DNA from: a virus
Length of the DNA stretch: 59,801 nt
IMG/VR virus record: IMGVR_UViG_3300046654_000013
Location: 1-59,801 of that record
Strand: one strand, 5' to 3'
Below, piece after piece: positions 1 to 7,718 of the stretch. Below the pieces are notes generated by a model. That model did no database searches. It worked only from the letters and a program-made list of their open reading frames with translations, and was not told where the DNA came from. Both the position numbers and the translations under genes were made by a program. Every line of letters starts with the position of its first letter. Position 1 is the stretch's first letter.

Positions 1-134
1 ATGGAAGTACAACATTTCGTGTGCCGGATCTACGCGGAAAGTTTTTACAAGGTGCAGATACAGCGGGGGCGGCAATCGCTGCTGGACTGCCAAATATTAC
101 AGGAGATTTCCCTGTTTCTAATTCATCCGCTTCA
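1..134. repeat. Terminal overlap with 59668-59801 (circular map)
   Basis: The first 134 bases match the last 134 with one difference, T at position 8 against C at 59675. Both fall at the third base of a serine codon (AGT/AGC) in the fibre gene, so the change is silent. This is most simply the overlap of a circular or circularly permuted genome. Confidence 0.9.
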
Positions 135-299
135 CCATCAGGGGCATTTTATATTGAATCATATTTTACGGGTAATGGGCAAGACAGTCAGCAAAATAAA
201 ATGATTGCACTGAATGCTGCTAGATCAAGCGCTGTCTATGGTAATTCTACAACAGTACAGCCACCAGCCATTGCAATGATTCCACAAATCAAGTATTAA
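1..299 (+). CDS. Tail-collar fibre protein, 3' part (starts at 58635)
   Basis: This is the C-terminal end of the fibre gene that begins at 58635. The reading frame is the one whose codons start at position 3 (GGA, AGT, ACA); the ATG at position 1 is out of frame and is not a start. Positions 1-134 duplicate the window end. The protein ends in PPAIAMIPQIKY, a typical collar-fibre ending, with TAA at 297-299. Confidence 0.88.
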   Translation, partial: GSTTFRVPDLRGKFLQGADTAGAAIAAGLPNITGDFPVSNSSASPSGAFYIESYFTGNGQDSQQNKMIALNAARSSAVYGNSTTVQPPAIAMIPQIKY

Positions 300-313
300 A
301 ACGGGGTGAAATA

Positions 314-1171
314 ATGGATAAAACGGAAACAAAAACAGTATATGTCTATGACGCTACAGGTCTGTACACAGGCACGCAAGTGCTTGACTATACAGACCGT
401 AGTCCAATCAACGGAACGTGGCAAATACCGGGGAATAGCACAGAGTTAGACCCGGAAAGTAAAAATGGATACGATGCTTACTTTATATCAGGTGTATGGA
501 CATATGTTGCGCAAATAGTAGACGTTATTTGCTATTACAACTACGGTGTTAACTTTAAAACAGTAAAAAGTAATTACACCGCAGCAACAGGAGAAATATT
601 GTTTTCTGCTACCCCTACTACAGCAGAATTAACGGCAGCTTTTCCATCGATAGCAGGAAACATGGTTCACATGGTTACAAAAATTCCAGTTATCACAGAC
701 ACAATTAAAGTTCAAGACGTTACGTTAACAGCTACAGCAAGCACGATAGATGCGACAAATTTTGCTGTTGGCACAACGATTGCGTTAACCGTGGCTAATA
801 TTGTAACGGCACTAAAAGCAAATGCAACAATAGCGCAATATTGGGATATTACATCATCTGATGCAACATTTACGCTCACCGAAAAAATCGCAGGTAACAG
901 ATCAACGCCAACCGCTATAACGACTACAGGAACAACAATCATTTCTAGTGGCACTCCTATAAATAGCGTGTACGGCTATAAAAACGCTGTGATGTCACAG
1001 CAACTCATTATATTAAACCAAACGTACAGAGATAAGCTATACCCAATTGAGCGTGCGCTTGTGACAGCTTATGCGAGCGGTAATACAGCAATTGTCACAT
1101 CGAACAAAGAGTTACTCACATCAATAAACGCAGAATGGAAAGCGAAAGCAGAGGTGATTACAAATGGCTGA
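314..1171 (+). CDS. Tail fibre assembly-type protein
   Basis: Protein of 285 residues directly behind the collar fibre, preceded by GGGGTGAAATA. The N-terminus (VYDATGLYTG...WQIPGNST) resembles fibre-assembly proteins. The C-terminus (QTYRDKLYPIERAL...INAEWKAKAEVI) fits the DUF4376-like helical tail of such chaperones. Between them, about residues 120-215, is a Thr/Ala-rich beta segment (TLTEKIAGNRST) like inserts found in other phage structural proteins. It probably helps fold or attach the fibre; it could instead be a virion part. Confidence 0.6.
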   Translation: MDKTETKTVYVYDATGLYTGTQVLDYTDRSPINGTWQIPGNSTELDPESKNGYDAYFISGVWTYVAQIVDVICYYNYGVNFKTVKSNYTAATGEILFSATPTTAELTAAFPSIAGNMVHMVTKIPVITDTIKVQDVTLTATASTIDATNFAVGTTIALTVANIVTALKANATIAQYWDITSSDATFTLTEKIAGNRSTPTAITTTGTTIISSGTPINSVYGYKNAVMSQQLIILNQTYRDKLYPIERALVTAYASGNTAIVTSNKELLTSINAEWKAKAEVITNG

Positions 1172-1319
1172 TATAGTAGTTTATATTTGCACGTCATGCG
1201 GGGCTGACATGTCGTCAGTGGCTAAGTCCGACGGAACGATTTATTATTGTCCTGAATGCGGTATGCAATACGGTGGTTTACCGTTAAATTCAGCAGACAA
1301 TACAAACACACAGGGGTGA
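1164..1319 (+). CDS. Small zinc-ribbon protein
   Basis: Protein of 51 residues overlapping the previous stop (ATGGCTGA). Two CxxC pairs (CTSCG near residue 9 and CPECG near residue 29) form a likely zinc ribbon. Its role is unknown. Confidence 0.65.
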   Translation: MADIVVYICTSCGADMSSVAKSDGTIYYCPECGMQYGGLPLNSADNTNTQG

Positions 1320-1323
1320 TTCC

Positions 1324-1497
1324 ATGTATGTAACTAAAAATATGTTATATTTTTATTGGATACTTTTATTTATGTCGTGGTCACTAACATTTTGTTTTAT
1401 GTTTTTAAGAAAAAAGAAAGTTACCATATCGATAAAAGACCCAAAAGATAAAGCGATCGAAAAAGAAAATAGTCACACGGTTGGCTTTACAAAGTAA
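1324..1497 (+). CDS. Small membrane protein
   Basis: Protein of 57 residues with one hydrophobic helix (about residues 7-28), followed by RKKK and a charged cytoplasmic tail. It begins four bases after the zinc-ribbon stop, inside the lysis-region operon. No family is recognised. Confidence 0.55.
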   Translation: MYVTKNMLYFYWILLFMSWSLTFCFMFLRKKKVTISIKDPKDKAIEKENSHTVGFTK

Positions 1498-1522
1498 TCG
1501 TGTGGCTTTACGAGGTGACAGC

Positions 1523-1878
1523 ATGGATGTCGTATCAATTATAAATGTGTTAAAATATGTACCGACAGATAAGATGGTGACATTATTTTGTTTAATATTT
1601 TCATCTGGATTTGCTTATTATGTTTTAAAAATAATACATCTGCGATTAATGGTCTTAATGAAACAATGCAAATAATTACGTCAAATCAAACATTGCACGA
1701 CGAAAGAAACAAATCTGATTTTAAAAGTGTAAAAAGTGACATTTGCAACGTTAGAACTGATGTTTCCAATGTCAGAGTTGATGTGACGCGGGTGGAGCAC
1801 GACGTGGCTACTGTGCAAGAAAATGTAAATGACATATCACGCACGGTATCCATGATTCAAGGACAAATCATAAAGTGA
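1523..1878 (+). CDS. Membrane/coiled-coil protein made by -1 frameshift (holin-accessory-like)
   Basis: The zero frame (1523-1675, 50 residues) encodes an N-terminal membrane segment ending in FAYYVLK, then a basic tail with no clear character. At 1624-1630 the heptamer T TTA AAA stands exactly in phase. A -1 slip joins the helix to a frame open to TGA at 1876-1878. That frame encodes a long heptad-like coiled coil (repeats of VRTDVSNVRVDV type). The product would be about 118 residues with a membrane anchor and coiled coil, as in holin-accessory or spanin-like proteins. The alternative is one lost A in the A5 run at 1627-1631. RBS: GAGGTGACAGC before ATG 1523. Confidence 0.6.
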
Positions 1879-1886
1879 GGTAAAAT

Positions 1887-2198
1887 ATGAGATTAAAAAC
1901 ACACATAAACCATTTCAACGATTTTGTCGCCGAACAGGGAACTAAACTGTTCGGCACGATGTATTGCACATATATTTTAATGTGCTACGGACTGTTACCA
2001 ATATTTTTACCTGCACAGCAAGAAACATTACTGTACTGGTCAAATGTAATTCAACTTATTGCTTTACCATTGCTTATGGTCGGACAAAATTTGCAAAGTA
2101 AGGCGGCAGACCGAAGGTCACTTAAAACTTATGACATGGTTCGCAAGTTATTTAAAGAGCTTGGCCCAGAATATGACGAAAAGAAGAAAAAACGATGA
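1887..2198 (+). CDS. Two-helix membrane protein, candidate holin
   Basis: Protein of 103 residues with two hydrophobic helices (about residues 22-43 and 50-68), a short turn and a very basic C-terminal tail ending in KKKKR. Size, topology and place ahead of the endolysin genes suggest a holin. No family signature settles it, so this is inference from context. RBS GTGAGGTAAAAT before ATG. Confidence 0.5.
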   Translation: MRLKTHINHFNDFVAEQGTKLFGTMYCTYILMCYGLLPIFLPAQQETLLYWSNVIQLIALPLLMVGQNLQSKAADRRSLKTYDMVRKLFKELGPEYDEKKKKR

Positions 2199-2668
2199 TT
2201 CCGGAACACGTAGAACACAAAACTATAACAGAAACCATAATTACACCAGCGCATGGAAAACGTGACGCGTCAGAGTTCCGTAGGAGCGTTAAAAAACTAA
2301 AACAGGACAACTTGTATAGGTGTTTCGTTTGTAACTCACAGGAACGCTTGCAGGTGCATCATATTGCAGAGTTTAGTTTGGCAAACGTAATCAATTACGA
2401 AAAGCTTAAAAAATTCTTATTATGCTTCGATCCATACGGATATTCAGAAAAAATAAAAAATGTACCGCTTGAGTCGGTAGATGATATTCGAAATTTATTA
2501 GTTTTGTGTCAAGAACATCACAACAATGTAAATAAACTTGGCACTGGAACAGGAATTCATAATTTAAGTTTTCCATCATGGACAATCCAATGCGTATGCA
2601 ATGACAATGAAAATCCTATACCGCAGGAAAATGAAAGTATCAATGATGTACTGAATCGAGTTGATTAA
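2195..2668 (+). CDS. HNH-type endonuclease-like protein
   Basis: Protein of 157 residues overlapping the previous stop (ATGA). It has CFVCNSQ (CxxC), a VHHI motif about 13 residues on, and NLLVLCQEHHN near residue 108, the usual zinc-stabilised HNH layout. GTGTGIHN follows, a signature seen in stand-alone phage HNH proteins. It may act in packaging-linked cleavage or as a free homing enzyme. It sits in the lysis region, not beside the terminase. Confidence 0.72.
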   Translation: MIPEHVEHKTITETIITPAHGKRDASEFRRSVKKLKQDNLYRCFVCNSQERLQVHHIAEFSLANVINYEKLKKFLLCFDPYGYSEKIKNVPLESVDDIRNLLVLCQEHHNNVNKLGTGTGIHNLSFPSWTIQCVCNDNENPIPQENESINDVLNRVD

Positions 2669-2671
2669 AAA

Positions 2672-3124
2672 GTGAGACTAACGGTAAACAAACGTAATAT
2701 TTTACAGCAGTCAATTTTAAGCGTTAACGATGGCGTTCTATCAGCAATTAGCGTAATCATGATTATGAGCGGACAAAATTTTATTCGTCCGTGGATCGGT
2801 GTTGTTGCAGGAGGACTGCTTGCAATGGGTAGCGCAAATTATATTTCAGTAAGCGCAATCGCAAATCAGCAAAACAAATATTCGCCAAATCAAACTGTAT
2901 TGTTTTCATCGATCGCATATTTTGTTGGAGCGATTATCCCAGTGATACCACTTATTTTTATAAATAATTTTGTTGCAAGCCTTGTAGTGTCATTTATATT
3001 TTTGCTTGTAATCGGCTACAAAAACAATGGCAAAACAAATAAAATAGTATCTGCAATACGGCAAGGATTTTTAGGGATATTTGTTGCTGTGGTTACTTAT
3101 TATTTAGGTTTGTATTTTGGATAA
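2672..3124 (+). CDS. VIT1/CCC1-like membrane protein
   Basis: Protein of 150 residues with about four to five hydrophobic helices. The N-terminal part resembles the VIT1/CCC1 iron/manganese transporter family: a VNDGVLSAIS motif near residue 18, then GVVAGG and MGSANYISVSA. It is shorter than full family members (about 230 residues) and lacks their long metal-binding loop. The start is probably GTG 2672, with a weak RBS. In a phage lysis region it might serve as a holin-like or metal-handling protein. Confidence 0.55.
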   Translation: MRLTVNKRNILQQSILSVNDGVLSAISVIMIMSGQNFIRPWIGVVAGGLLAMGSANYISVSAIANQQNKYSPNQTVLFSSIAYFVGAIIPVIPLIFINNFVASLVVSFIFLLVIGYKNNGKTNKIVSAIRQGFLGIFVAVVTYYLGLYFG

Positions 3125-3135
3125 GGAGTGATTTT

Positions 3136-3711
3136 ATGACAATCGAAGAATTAGGAAAAGAAATTGCACTAGGTTTAGTTAATACCGGAATCGAAGGTGG
3201 CTTCGGCTCTGTATCATGTTCGACTGCCGGTGATTACCCATCACTGGGCGCCCAGCAGGTTGAAGGCGACAGGGCAGACGAACTGCTCAACAATATTGCT
3301 GGCGGTGACAAGTTCGCCGAACGAAGCTACAGCGATATCGAAAATGCGGGAGAGCTAGACGAATTATCTGCATTGCTTGATTCAGCCGAAGGGCAAGCAG
3401 CACAACTTGAAATTATAGGCCGTGACACGCAGACTTACGCGCAACGCGCAATTGATTGCGGACTGACCGACGCGCGATGCGTAATTTATGCCGGAATGTG
3501 GGGACCAACTTCGACGTATATCGTAGGTAAATTCGTACAAAATAGGATTGATCGCAATATTGCTGCAAACTTGGAAAACTTAAATCAGATATTTTATGAT
3601 GAATATGCAGCAGCGGCAGGGTGCAGCGATTACGCGACTGGATACCAAAACCGTGCCAACAATACGTATAATTACGTGTCTAGCTTAGATTTGTCGGCTT
3701 ACGGGTATTGA
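3136..3711 (+). CDS. Lysozyme-like endolysin
   Basis: Protein of 191 residues with RBS AAGGAGTGATTTT. The N-terminal GIEGGFGSVS places a candidate catalytic Glu at about residue 20. The following block (DYPSLGAQQVEGDRADELL) resembles endolysins of the type with an EGGYGSV N-terminus. No signal peptide is seen, so export would need a holin. The C-terminal 60 residues are acidic and helical and may bind the wall. It is followed by a second wall-type enzyme. Confidence 0.65.
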   Translation: MTIEELGKEIALGLVNTGIEGGFGSVSCSTAGDYPSLGAQQVEGDRADELLNNIAGGDKFAERSYSDIENAGELDELSALLDSAEGQAAQLEIIGRDTQTYAQRAIDCGLTDARCVIYAGMWGPTSTYIVGKFVQNRIDRNIAANLENLNQIFYDEYAAAAGCSDYATGYQNRANNTYNYVSSLDLSAYGY

Positions 3712-3713
3712 CC

Positions 3714-4202
3714 ATGGATAAAATAACATTAATATTTTGCGAAGGTAATGCATGGTACTCAGACATTATAAAATACGTAGAGCATGGCAAATATACGCAC
3801 GTGGCAGGTATTATATTAAACTCTACCTTGGAATCACATGGAGTATGTGACGCTATCGACAGATACCCTGCGACATGGCTACACTCACCAACTAAATACA
3901 TTGACGGCGTAAACTGTAAATTTGTCACCGTTGGCATTGAAAATTTATTTGCAGCCGAAGAAAAAGCACGACGACTTATTGGCTGTCCATATAGTTTTCA
4001 CGGAGATGTTGAAGCCGGCTTAGAAATGATGTTTGATTTACAGCCACCAGTTGACGGTGAATTAACAGTTATGTGTTCCGAAGCGTGGGATATTATTTTA
4101 AAAGCTGGAATTCCCGTTGGCTTTGAATTACCAAATTTTAAGCCGGATTTTGTCGCTCCGCAAAGATTATTTGATGCAGTTATTAAGGGGGAAATCACAT
4201 GA
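3714..4202 (+). CDS. Papain-like (YiiX/NlpC-P60-type) cysteine peptidase
   Basis: Protein of 162 residues from ATG 3714; the upstream TTG at 3708 is less likely. A His lies in KYTHVAGIIL near residue 30, and a Cys in VMCSEAWD near residue 120. This His-before-Cys order fits circularly permuted papain-fold amidases such as YiiX/YebB-like proteins. Its place beside the lysozyme-like gene suggests peptidoglycan cleavage. A host-lipid or host-protein target is possible. Confidence 0.6.
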   Translation: MDKITLIFCEGNAWYSDIIKYVEHGKYTHVAGIILNSTLESHGVCDAIDRYPATWLHSPTKYIDGVNCKFVTVGIENLFAAEEKARRLIGCPYSFHGDVEAGLEMMFDLQPPVDGELTVMCSEAWDIILKAGIPVGFELPNFKPDFVAPQRLFDAVIKGEIT

Positions 4203-4327
4203 TTAGTACACAGCCAATAAAAAAACAATCATGGCTGACTGCTTGCTGGATAAAAATAAGAGACGCAACGTACGCGGCGGCAGCATCAAGTATTGCCACA
4301 AGCATTATAAATAAGGTGAAAAAATGA
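4199..4327 (+). CDS. Short basic hypothetical protein
   Basis: Protein of 42 residues joined by ATGA overlaps to both neighbours. It is Lys/Ala-rich with a possible amphipathic helix (DATYAAAASSIATSI). No family is recognised. Confidence 0.45.
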   Translation: MISTQPIKKQSWLTACWIKIRDATYAAAASSIATSIINKVKK

Positions 4328-4641
4328 TAGACAACGAATTACTACAACAATACGCTAAAGCAGTCCGCGTACGCAAAGTGTTAAATTTATTGCCAACCGG
4401 AGTCCGTGAATGGAGCCTACAATTTGAGCAAGCGGCATTCAGCGATCTGCAAGGACAAGCTGGAAAACCAGTCACGGAAGATGAGCTGTTGGCAATGACG
4501 GACTCGGAGATTAGTGTTATAATAAAAGAGACTTATCCGATTGTTTTAAATGTAGCAGTGGATTTGTTAAAAAAGTACCTCCCGACAGCAGCAGTGACAG
4601 GAATACTGTCGGTTATCGCAACATATCTGTCAATAAAATAA
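4324..4641 (+). CDS. Hypothetical protein with C-terminal hydrophobic helix
   Basis: Protein of 105 residues. The soluble N-terminal two thirds are followed by a hydrophobic segment at about residues 84-104 (TAAVTGILSVIATYLSIK). It could be a membrane-associated lysis factor. No family is recognised. Confidence 0.55.
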   Translation: MIDNELLQQYAKAVRVRKVLNLLPTGVREWSLQFEQAAFSDLQGQAGKPVTEDELLAMTDSEISVIIKETYPIVLNVAVDLLKKYLPTAAVTGILSVIATYLSIK

Positions 4642-4655
4642 ACGGAGGAATTAAT

Positions 4656-5222
4656 ATGGCAAAAGCAATTTTTACAGTAACCAACGCGGCAAGCGTAGCG
4701 GCATCGGGCGCAAGCGTAACGCTAAATTCAGCAACACAGACAACAGACACGACAGGACAGGCAACTTTTGATAGCTTAGTAGTTGGTACAGCGTATCCAT
4801 ATACAATTATTTTGGATGGATATACAACTGTTTCCGGTACGGTTACAGCAGTTGAAGAAACAAATGTAGCAGTAACGCTTGTAGTGGCTTCGGCAACAAT
4901 TACAGCTGCAACAGCAACATCGTATTTTAAATCGTTAAAATCTGATATAACGACAATCATCACAGAAATTCGTACAGCAATTAAATCCGATTTGCTTGCA
5001 AAATGTCAAACATTGTCTACTAAACTCGTAACGACGTATAAGGTAGAACTTACTACAGCTATTGCATGGTATGTGTCTGAACGCAGTAAGCTGAGCAAGG
5101 CGTCTGATTTTTGGAAGTGGGTTTCTTATTCATCCATGATTGCAGTATTGTATACAATCCGTTCCGATTTTGCAACGGTAGTTGATGAAGCACTCGTTTT
5201 TATCGAAAAAAAATTATCATAA
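4656..5222 (+). CDS. Ig-like domain protein
   Basis: Protein of 188 residues with RBS CGGAGGAATTAAT. Residues 1-80 form a carboxypeptidase-regulatory/Ig-like beta domain (ASVTLNSATQTTDTTGQATF, then YPYTIILDGY). Residues 85-188 are helical with a hydrophobic stretch near 150-165. Such Ig-like modules usually decorate virions or bind surface sugars. As last gene before the terminator it may be strongly expressed. Confidence 0.6.
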   Translation: MAKAIFTVTNAASVAASGASVTLNSATQTTDTTGQATFDSLVVGTAYPYTIILDGYTTVSGTVTAVEETNVAVTLVVASATITAATATSYFKSLKSDITTIITEIRTAIKSDLLAKCQTLSTKLVTTYKVELTTAIAWYVSERSKLSKASDFWKWVSYSSMIAVLYTIRSDFATVVDEALVFIEKKLS

Positions 5223-5241
5223 CATTAAAGTTCTATAATAA

Positions 5242-5279
5242 AAGCCCTCAGCTTAATTGCTGGGGGCTTATTTTTATTT
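5242..5279. terminator. Strong bidirectional rho-independent terminator
   Basis: An 11-bp stem (AAGCCCTCAGC with GCTGGGGGCTT, one G-U) with loop TTAATT is followed by ATTTTTATTT. It lies between the end of the plus-strand lysis operon and the end of the convergent minus-strand early operon, so it probably serves both. Confidence 0.9.
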
Positions 5280-5456
5280 AACCGCATATAATTGTTTTAC
5301 TTCCTCCCATCGTCTGCTAACGTCAGCAGAGCTACATACATATTCAAAATTACTGTCATAAAACGTTATCGTGTCCTTACATATTTTACTTACTATGCCC
5401 ATACAGCTATCCCACGTTTCGATGACGTCGCCGATGTCAATATTTTCTATGAGCAT
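5274..5456 (-). CDS. Hypothetical early protein
   Basis: Protein of 60 residues, last gene of the minus-strand operon. The N-terminus (IENIDIGDVIETW, GIVSKICKD) looks like a small beta-barrel (SH3-like). No function is recognised. Confidence 0.6.
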   Translation of the reverse strand: MLIENIDIGDVIETWDSCMGIVSKICKDTITFYDSNFEYVCSSADVSRRWEEVKQLYAVK

Positions 5457-5458
5457 AA

Positions 5459-5842
5459 CTACTTCAACGCCTCCGCATATTTATCAAGTATTTCCTGCCT
5501 GTGTTCCAGTGCTTCGGCTTTGGTGCGAAAGCGGTTGCCCGCGGTTGCACGCAACAAATCAACGCAAACACCATCCCAACAATAAATCATAACACTTCCG
5601 TCGATTTGAATGCTCCGATAACTATCACCAATTTTGTACGGTCGTGGCAGTTTTGTTATTTCGTTAGACCCCCAGATAAATAAATTTAAAACATTATGAT
5701 CAGCTAAAGTCTATTTATTTACTTGGTTGCTAAATGTATTTAATGTTTCGCCATCTATTTTGCATTTAACGCCCAGATATTCAAATTCTTCCCCAACTTC
5801 AACTCCGCGTTCTTGTGCGATTAAAGGCCATAAATTTTTCAT
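5459..5842 (-). CDS. Small early gene interrupted by in-frame TAG
   Basis: On the minus strand, ATG at 5842 behind GTGAGGTAAATT opens a frame of 43 codons (MKNLWPLIAQERGVEVGEEF...) that meets TAG at 5711-5713. The same frame then stays open for 83 more codons to TAG at 5459-5461 and still looks like protein (NEITKLPRPYKIGDSY, then YCWDG). No ATG, GTG or TTG with an RBS lies just after the stop. The layout matches small phage proteins with a LWPLIA/IGEEF start and a KLPxxPKIGD middle, so this looks like one 127-codon gene with an internal amber. Confidence 0.6.
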
Positions 5843-5845
5843 AAT

Positions 5846-6007
5846 TTACCTCACTTTTACGTCAACAATTATATTTTTGTTTGAATGATTTATTTCATAC
5901 GTTTTAGTATAACAATCAAGATATTTAATTGTTTCTTCAACAATCGTTCCTGTTCTAAACTCTCCAAAATTTTTAAAAAATACATCCCTTAATAATTTAA
6001 TTTGCAT
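5846..6007 (-). CDS. Hypothetical early protein
   Basis: Protein of 53 residues with RBS AAAGGTGATAAT before ATG 6007. It is charged, has no Cys cluster and no membrane segment. It ends four bases before the next downstream gene. Confidence 0.55.
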   Translation of the reverse strand: MQIKLLRDVFFKNFGEFRTGTIVEETIKYLDCYTKTYEINHSNKNIIVDVKVR

Positions 6008-6011
6008 ATTA

Positions 6012-6308
6012 TCACCTTTCTATTTTATCTGATAATTTGTTTTTTACCGCGTCAGATATTGCATGCCTGCCTTCGCCATATCGAAAGAAATTTTGAACTT
6101 CCTGCTCGATAGCATTATTTATTTCTTTATCGGCAGTCTGTTGAATTATCCTTGTTATATTTTCTTTAGTACACACATTATCCAGTATATGTTTTATATT
6201 GCCATTCATTTGCAACGTATATGCGTCAAGTGCTTGTACTATTTGTAATTTCATTCCGTCAACTTCTAACTTAATTCTTGGCATCATATCATACATTTTT
6301 ATCATCAT
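6012..6308 (-). CDS. Helical hypothetical protein
   Basis: Protein of 98 residues (or a few fewer, since several ATGs crowd the start). It is largely helical and charged (NNAIEQEVQNFF, SDAVKNKLSDKI). No family is recognised. Confidence 0.55.
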   Translation of the reverse strand: MMIKMYDMMPRIKLEVDGMKLQIVQALDAYTLQMNGNIKHILDNVCTKENITRIIQQTADKEINNAIEQEVQNFFRYGEGRHAISDAVKNKLSDKIER

Positions 6309-6450
6309 TCTCTATTAAACAAAATCCAGCACCAGAATTATCCTCAACCCAATCACGGAATATTTCCTCAAGTTTACCAAAGTCTTTTTCTTTAACTACT
6401 ACTATTTCTTCACAATATGCAGTGTAAAATCTATACTTACGCTTCTTCAC
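6289..6450 (-). CDS. Hypothetical early protein, GTG start
   Basis: GTG at 6450 with AAAGGA eight bases upstream gives 53 residues (VKKRKYRFYTAYCEE...). The longer upstream frame would overlap the preceding gene almost fully, so I prefer GTG. The preceding gene stops just before it, which suggests coupled translation. Confidence 0.5.
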   Translation of the reverse strand: MKKRKYRFYTAYCEEIVVVKEKDFGKLEEIFRDWVEDNSGAGFCLIENDDKNV

Positions 6451-6598
6451 CGGTATCAATCCTTTCCTTGTATTGTTTACACTTATCACGCCTAGCGTTA
6501 CGCCACGACGCAAGCCAACTTTTTGCCTTGCAGCGTACTTGTTTTTCGTCTGCGATTAATTCCATGTTGAACTTGCAAGATGAGCATTTACTCATTTG
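6437..6598 (-). CDS. Small cysteine-rich protein
   Basis: Protein of 53 residues starting MSKCSSCKF, with ATG overlapping the end of the upstream gene. One CxxC and two further Cys suggest a metal site. The function is unknown. Confidence 0.5.
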   Translation of the reverse strand, partial: QMSKCSSCKFNMELIADEKQVRCKAKSWLASWRNARRDKCKQYKERIDTGEEA

Positions 6599-7259
6599 GT
6601 TTACCAGATCGCATATCATCACCAATTTTGTTTATTTGCTCTATCGGTATCACTGCATCCGGTGCAAACATGTTGCCGAATTTACGATTGTAATAATCTA
6701 CTAAAGTAGATCCATCAAACGTTGCTGTACAAACTTCTTTATCTTCTGCTACATATTTATATTGATCACCATAGTTGCACCATATCGGCTTTGCAAACTC
6801 TACGATTTTTTCGATTTTATACTCTCCGCTTAATATTCCACTAAGCATAGGCTGATCATAACGCATAACATCGTCAAACATTAATCCGTTTATATTAAAA
6901 TAATATTTACTATATTTTTCGCCAACTTTAATATAAAATCGTTCGCCAATTTTAGCTCCCAGCATCTTGCAAATTTCCGGTATATAATTCACTTTATCTT
7001 CTCCTTTGTACTGCCATTTGATACAATTTTCATCACATTCTACGCAAGGTACTAGTTTGCCTAAAAACTTGCACGTTTTACAGGACACTTCTGCAACGTC
7101 GCATTTATTAATGCATCTAGCTATTGCTTTTGTGCCTAAATTATTTCCAACTGTATCGTAACCATCAATATAGCGTGATGTTACAACTTCCATAATTTCT
7201 CCAATATGATTTTTGTACCAATATTCTTCACCGCTGCATTTTATAATTTTAATTTTCAT
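6588..7259 (-). CDS. Hypothetical early protein with zinc-ribbon segment
   Basis: ATG at 7259 behind a perfect AGGAGGTTTAAA gives 223 residues. The N-terminal domain has a CKTCKF...CVECDENC zinc-knuckle-like cluster. The middle (YIPEICKMLGAKIGERF) resembles the LWPLIA/IGEEF block of the amber-interrupted gene at 5459-5842, so this may be a two-domain relative. Function unknown. Confidence 0.6.
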   Translation of the reverse strand: MKIKIIKCSGEEYWYKNHIGEIMEVVTSRYIDGYDTVGNNLGTKAIARCINKCDVAEVSCKTCKFLGKLVPCVECDENCIKWQYKGEDKVNYIPEICKMLGAKIGERFYIKVGEKYSKYYFNINGLMFDDVMRYDQPMLSGILSGEYKIEKIVEFAKPIWCNYGDQYKYVAEDKEVCTATFDGSTLVDYYNRKFGNMFAPDAVIPIEQINKIGDDMRSGKPNE

Positions 7260-7340
7260 TTTAAACCTCCTACAATCGTTTCTAAGCAATTTATTTTGCC
7301 AACGCATATACTTTTACGCGTTAGTTATGTTTAACTCGCC

Positions 7341-7559
7341 TTACGTTATTTCTGCGCCAATTAACCGCAACATCTCGCTTGTTCCCATGCATCCGTTATC
7401 GTCGTTGCTTAATTTTATTTCGTAAATAATTTTATCGTTGACCGTTGCGTAAAATAACCCATGCCGATATTGTGCATAAAACACTTCGCCGTTTTCAGTT
7501 TCTCCCTGCCATTGCGCAGGGCACATGCTACAAGTTTTGGATAAGGATTTTAGTTTCAT
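7341..7559 (-). CDS. Hypothetical early protein
   Basis: Protein of 72 residues with RBS AAGGTGGTGTCAAA. It has a CSMCPAQW motif near the N-terminus. No function is recognised. The 80 bases between its end and the next gene hold only that gene's RBS. Confidence 0.55.
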   Translation of the reverse strand: MKLKSLSKTCSMCPAQWQGETENGEVFYAQYRHGLFYATVNDKIIYEIKLSNDDNGCMGTSEMLRLIGAEIT

Positions 7560-7693
7560 TTTGACACCACCTTGATGATTTTATTAAACCACTGGTCGAC
7601 TTGCTGCTTAGTTTGAAATTCCGGCACGTGTGTTGTCCATAAATCATATTTTATACACTGCTCCATAAAATAATTTTTAATTTCGGCTGTCAT
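7556..7693 (-). CDS. Short hypothetical protein
   Basis: Protein of 45 residues (MTAEIKNYFMEQ...). Its stop overlaps the next ATG (ATGA). It is charged and helical. No family is recognised. Confidence 0.5.
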   Translation of the reverse strand: MTAEIKNYFMEQCIKYDLWTTHVPEFQTKQQVDQWFNKIIKVVSK

Positions 7694-7718
7694 CTGTGGA
7701 ACGCTTCCTTCCCCGCAA

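Noticed and set aside
1-134. True direct terminal repeat of a linear virion
   Set aside because: The overlap cuts through the middle of the fibre gene, has a mismatch, and is of typical assembly-overlap length. A permuted or circular map is simpler.
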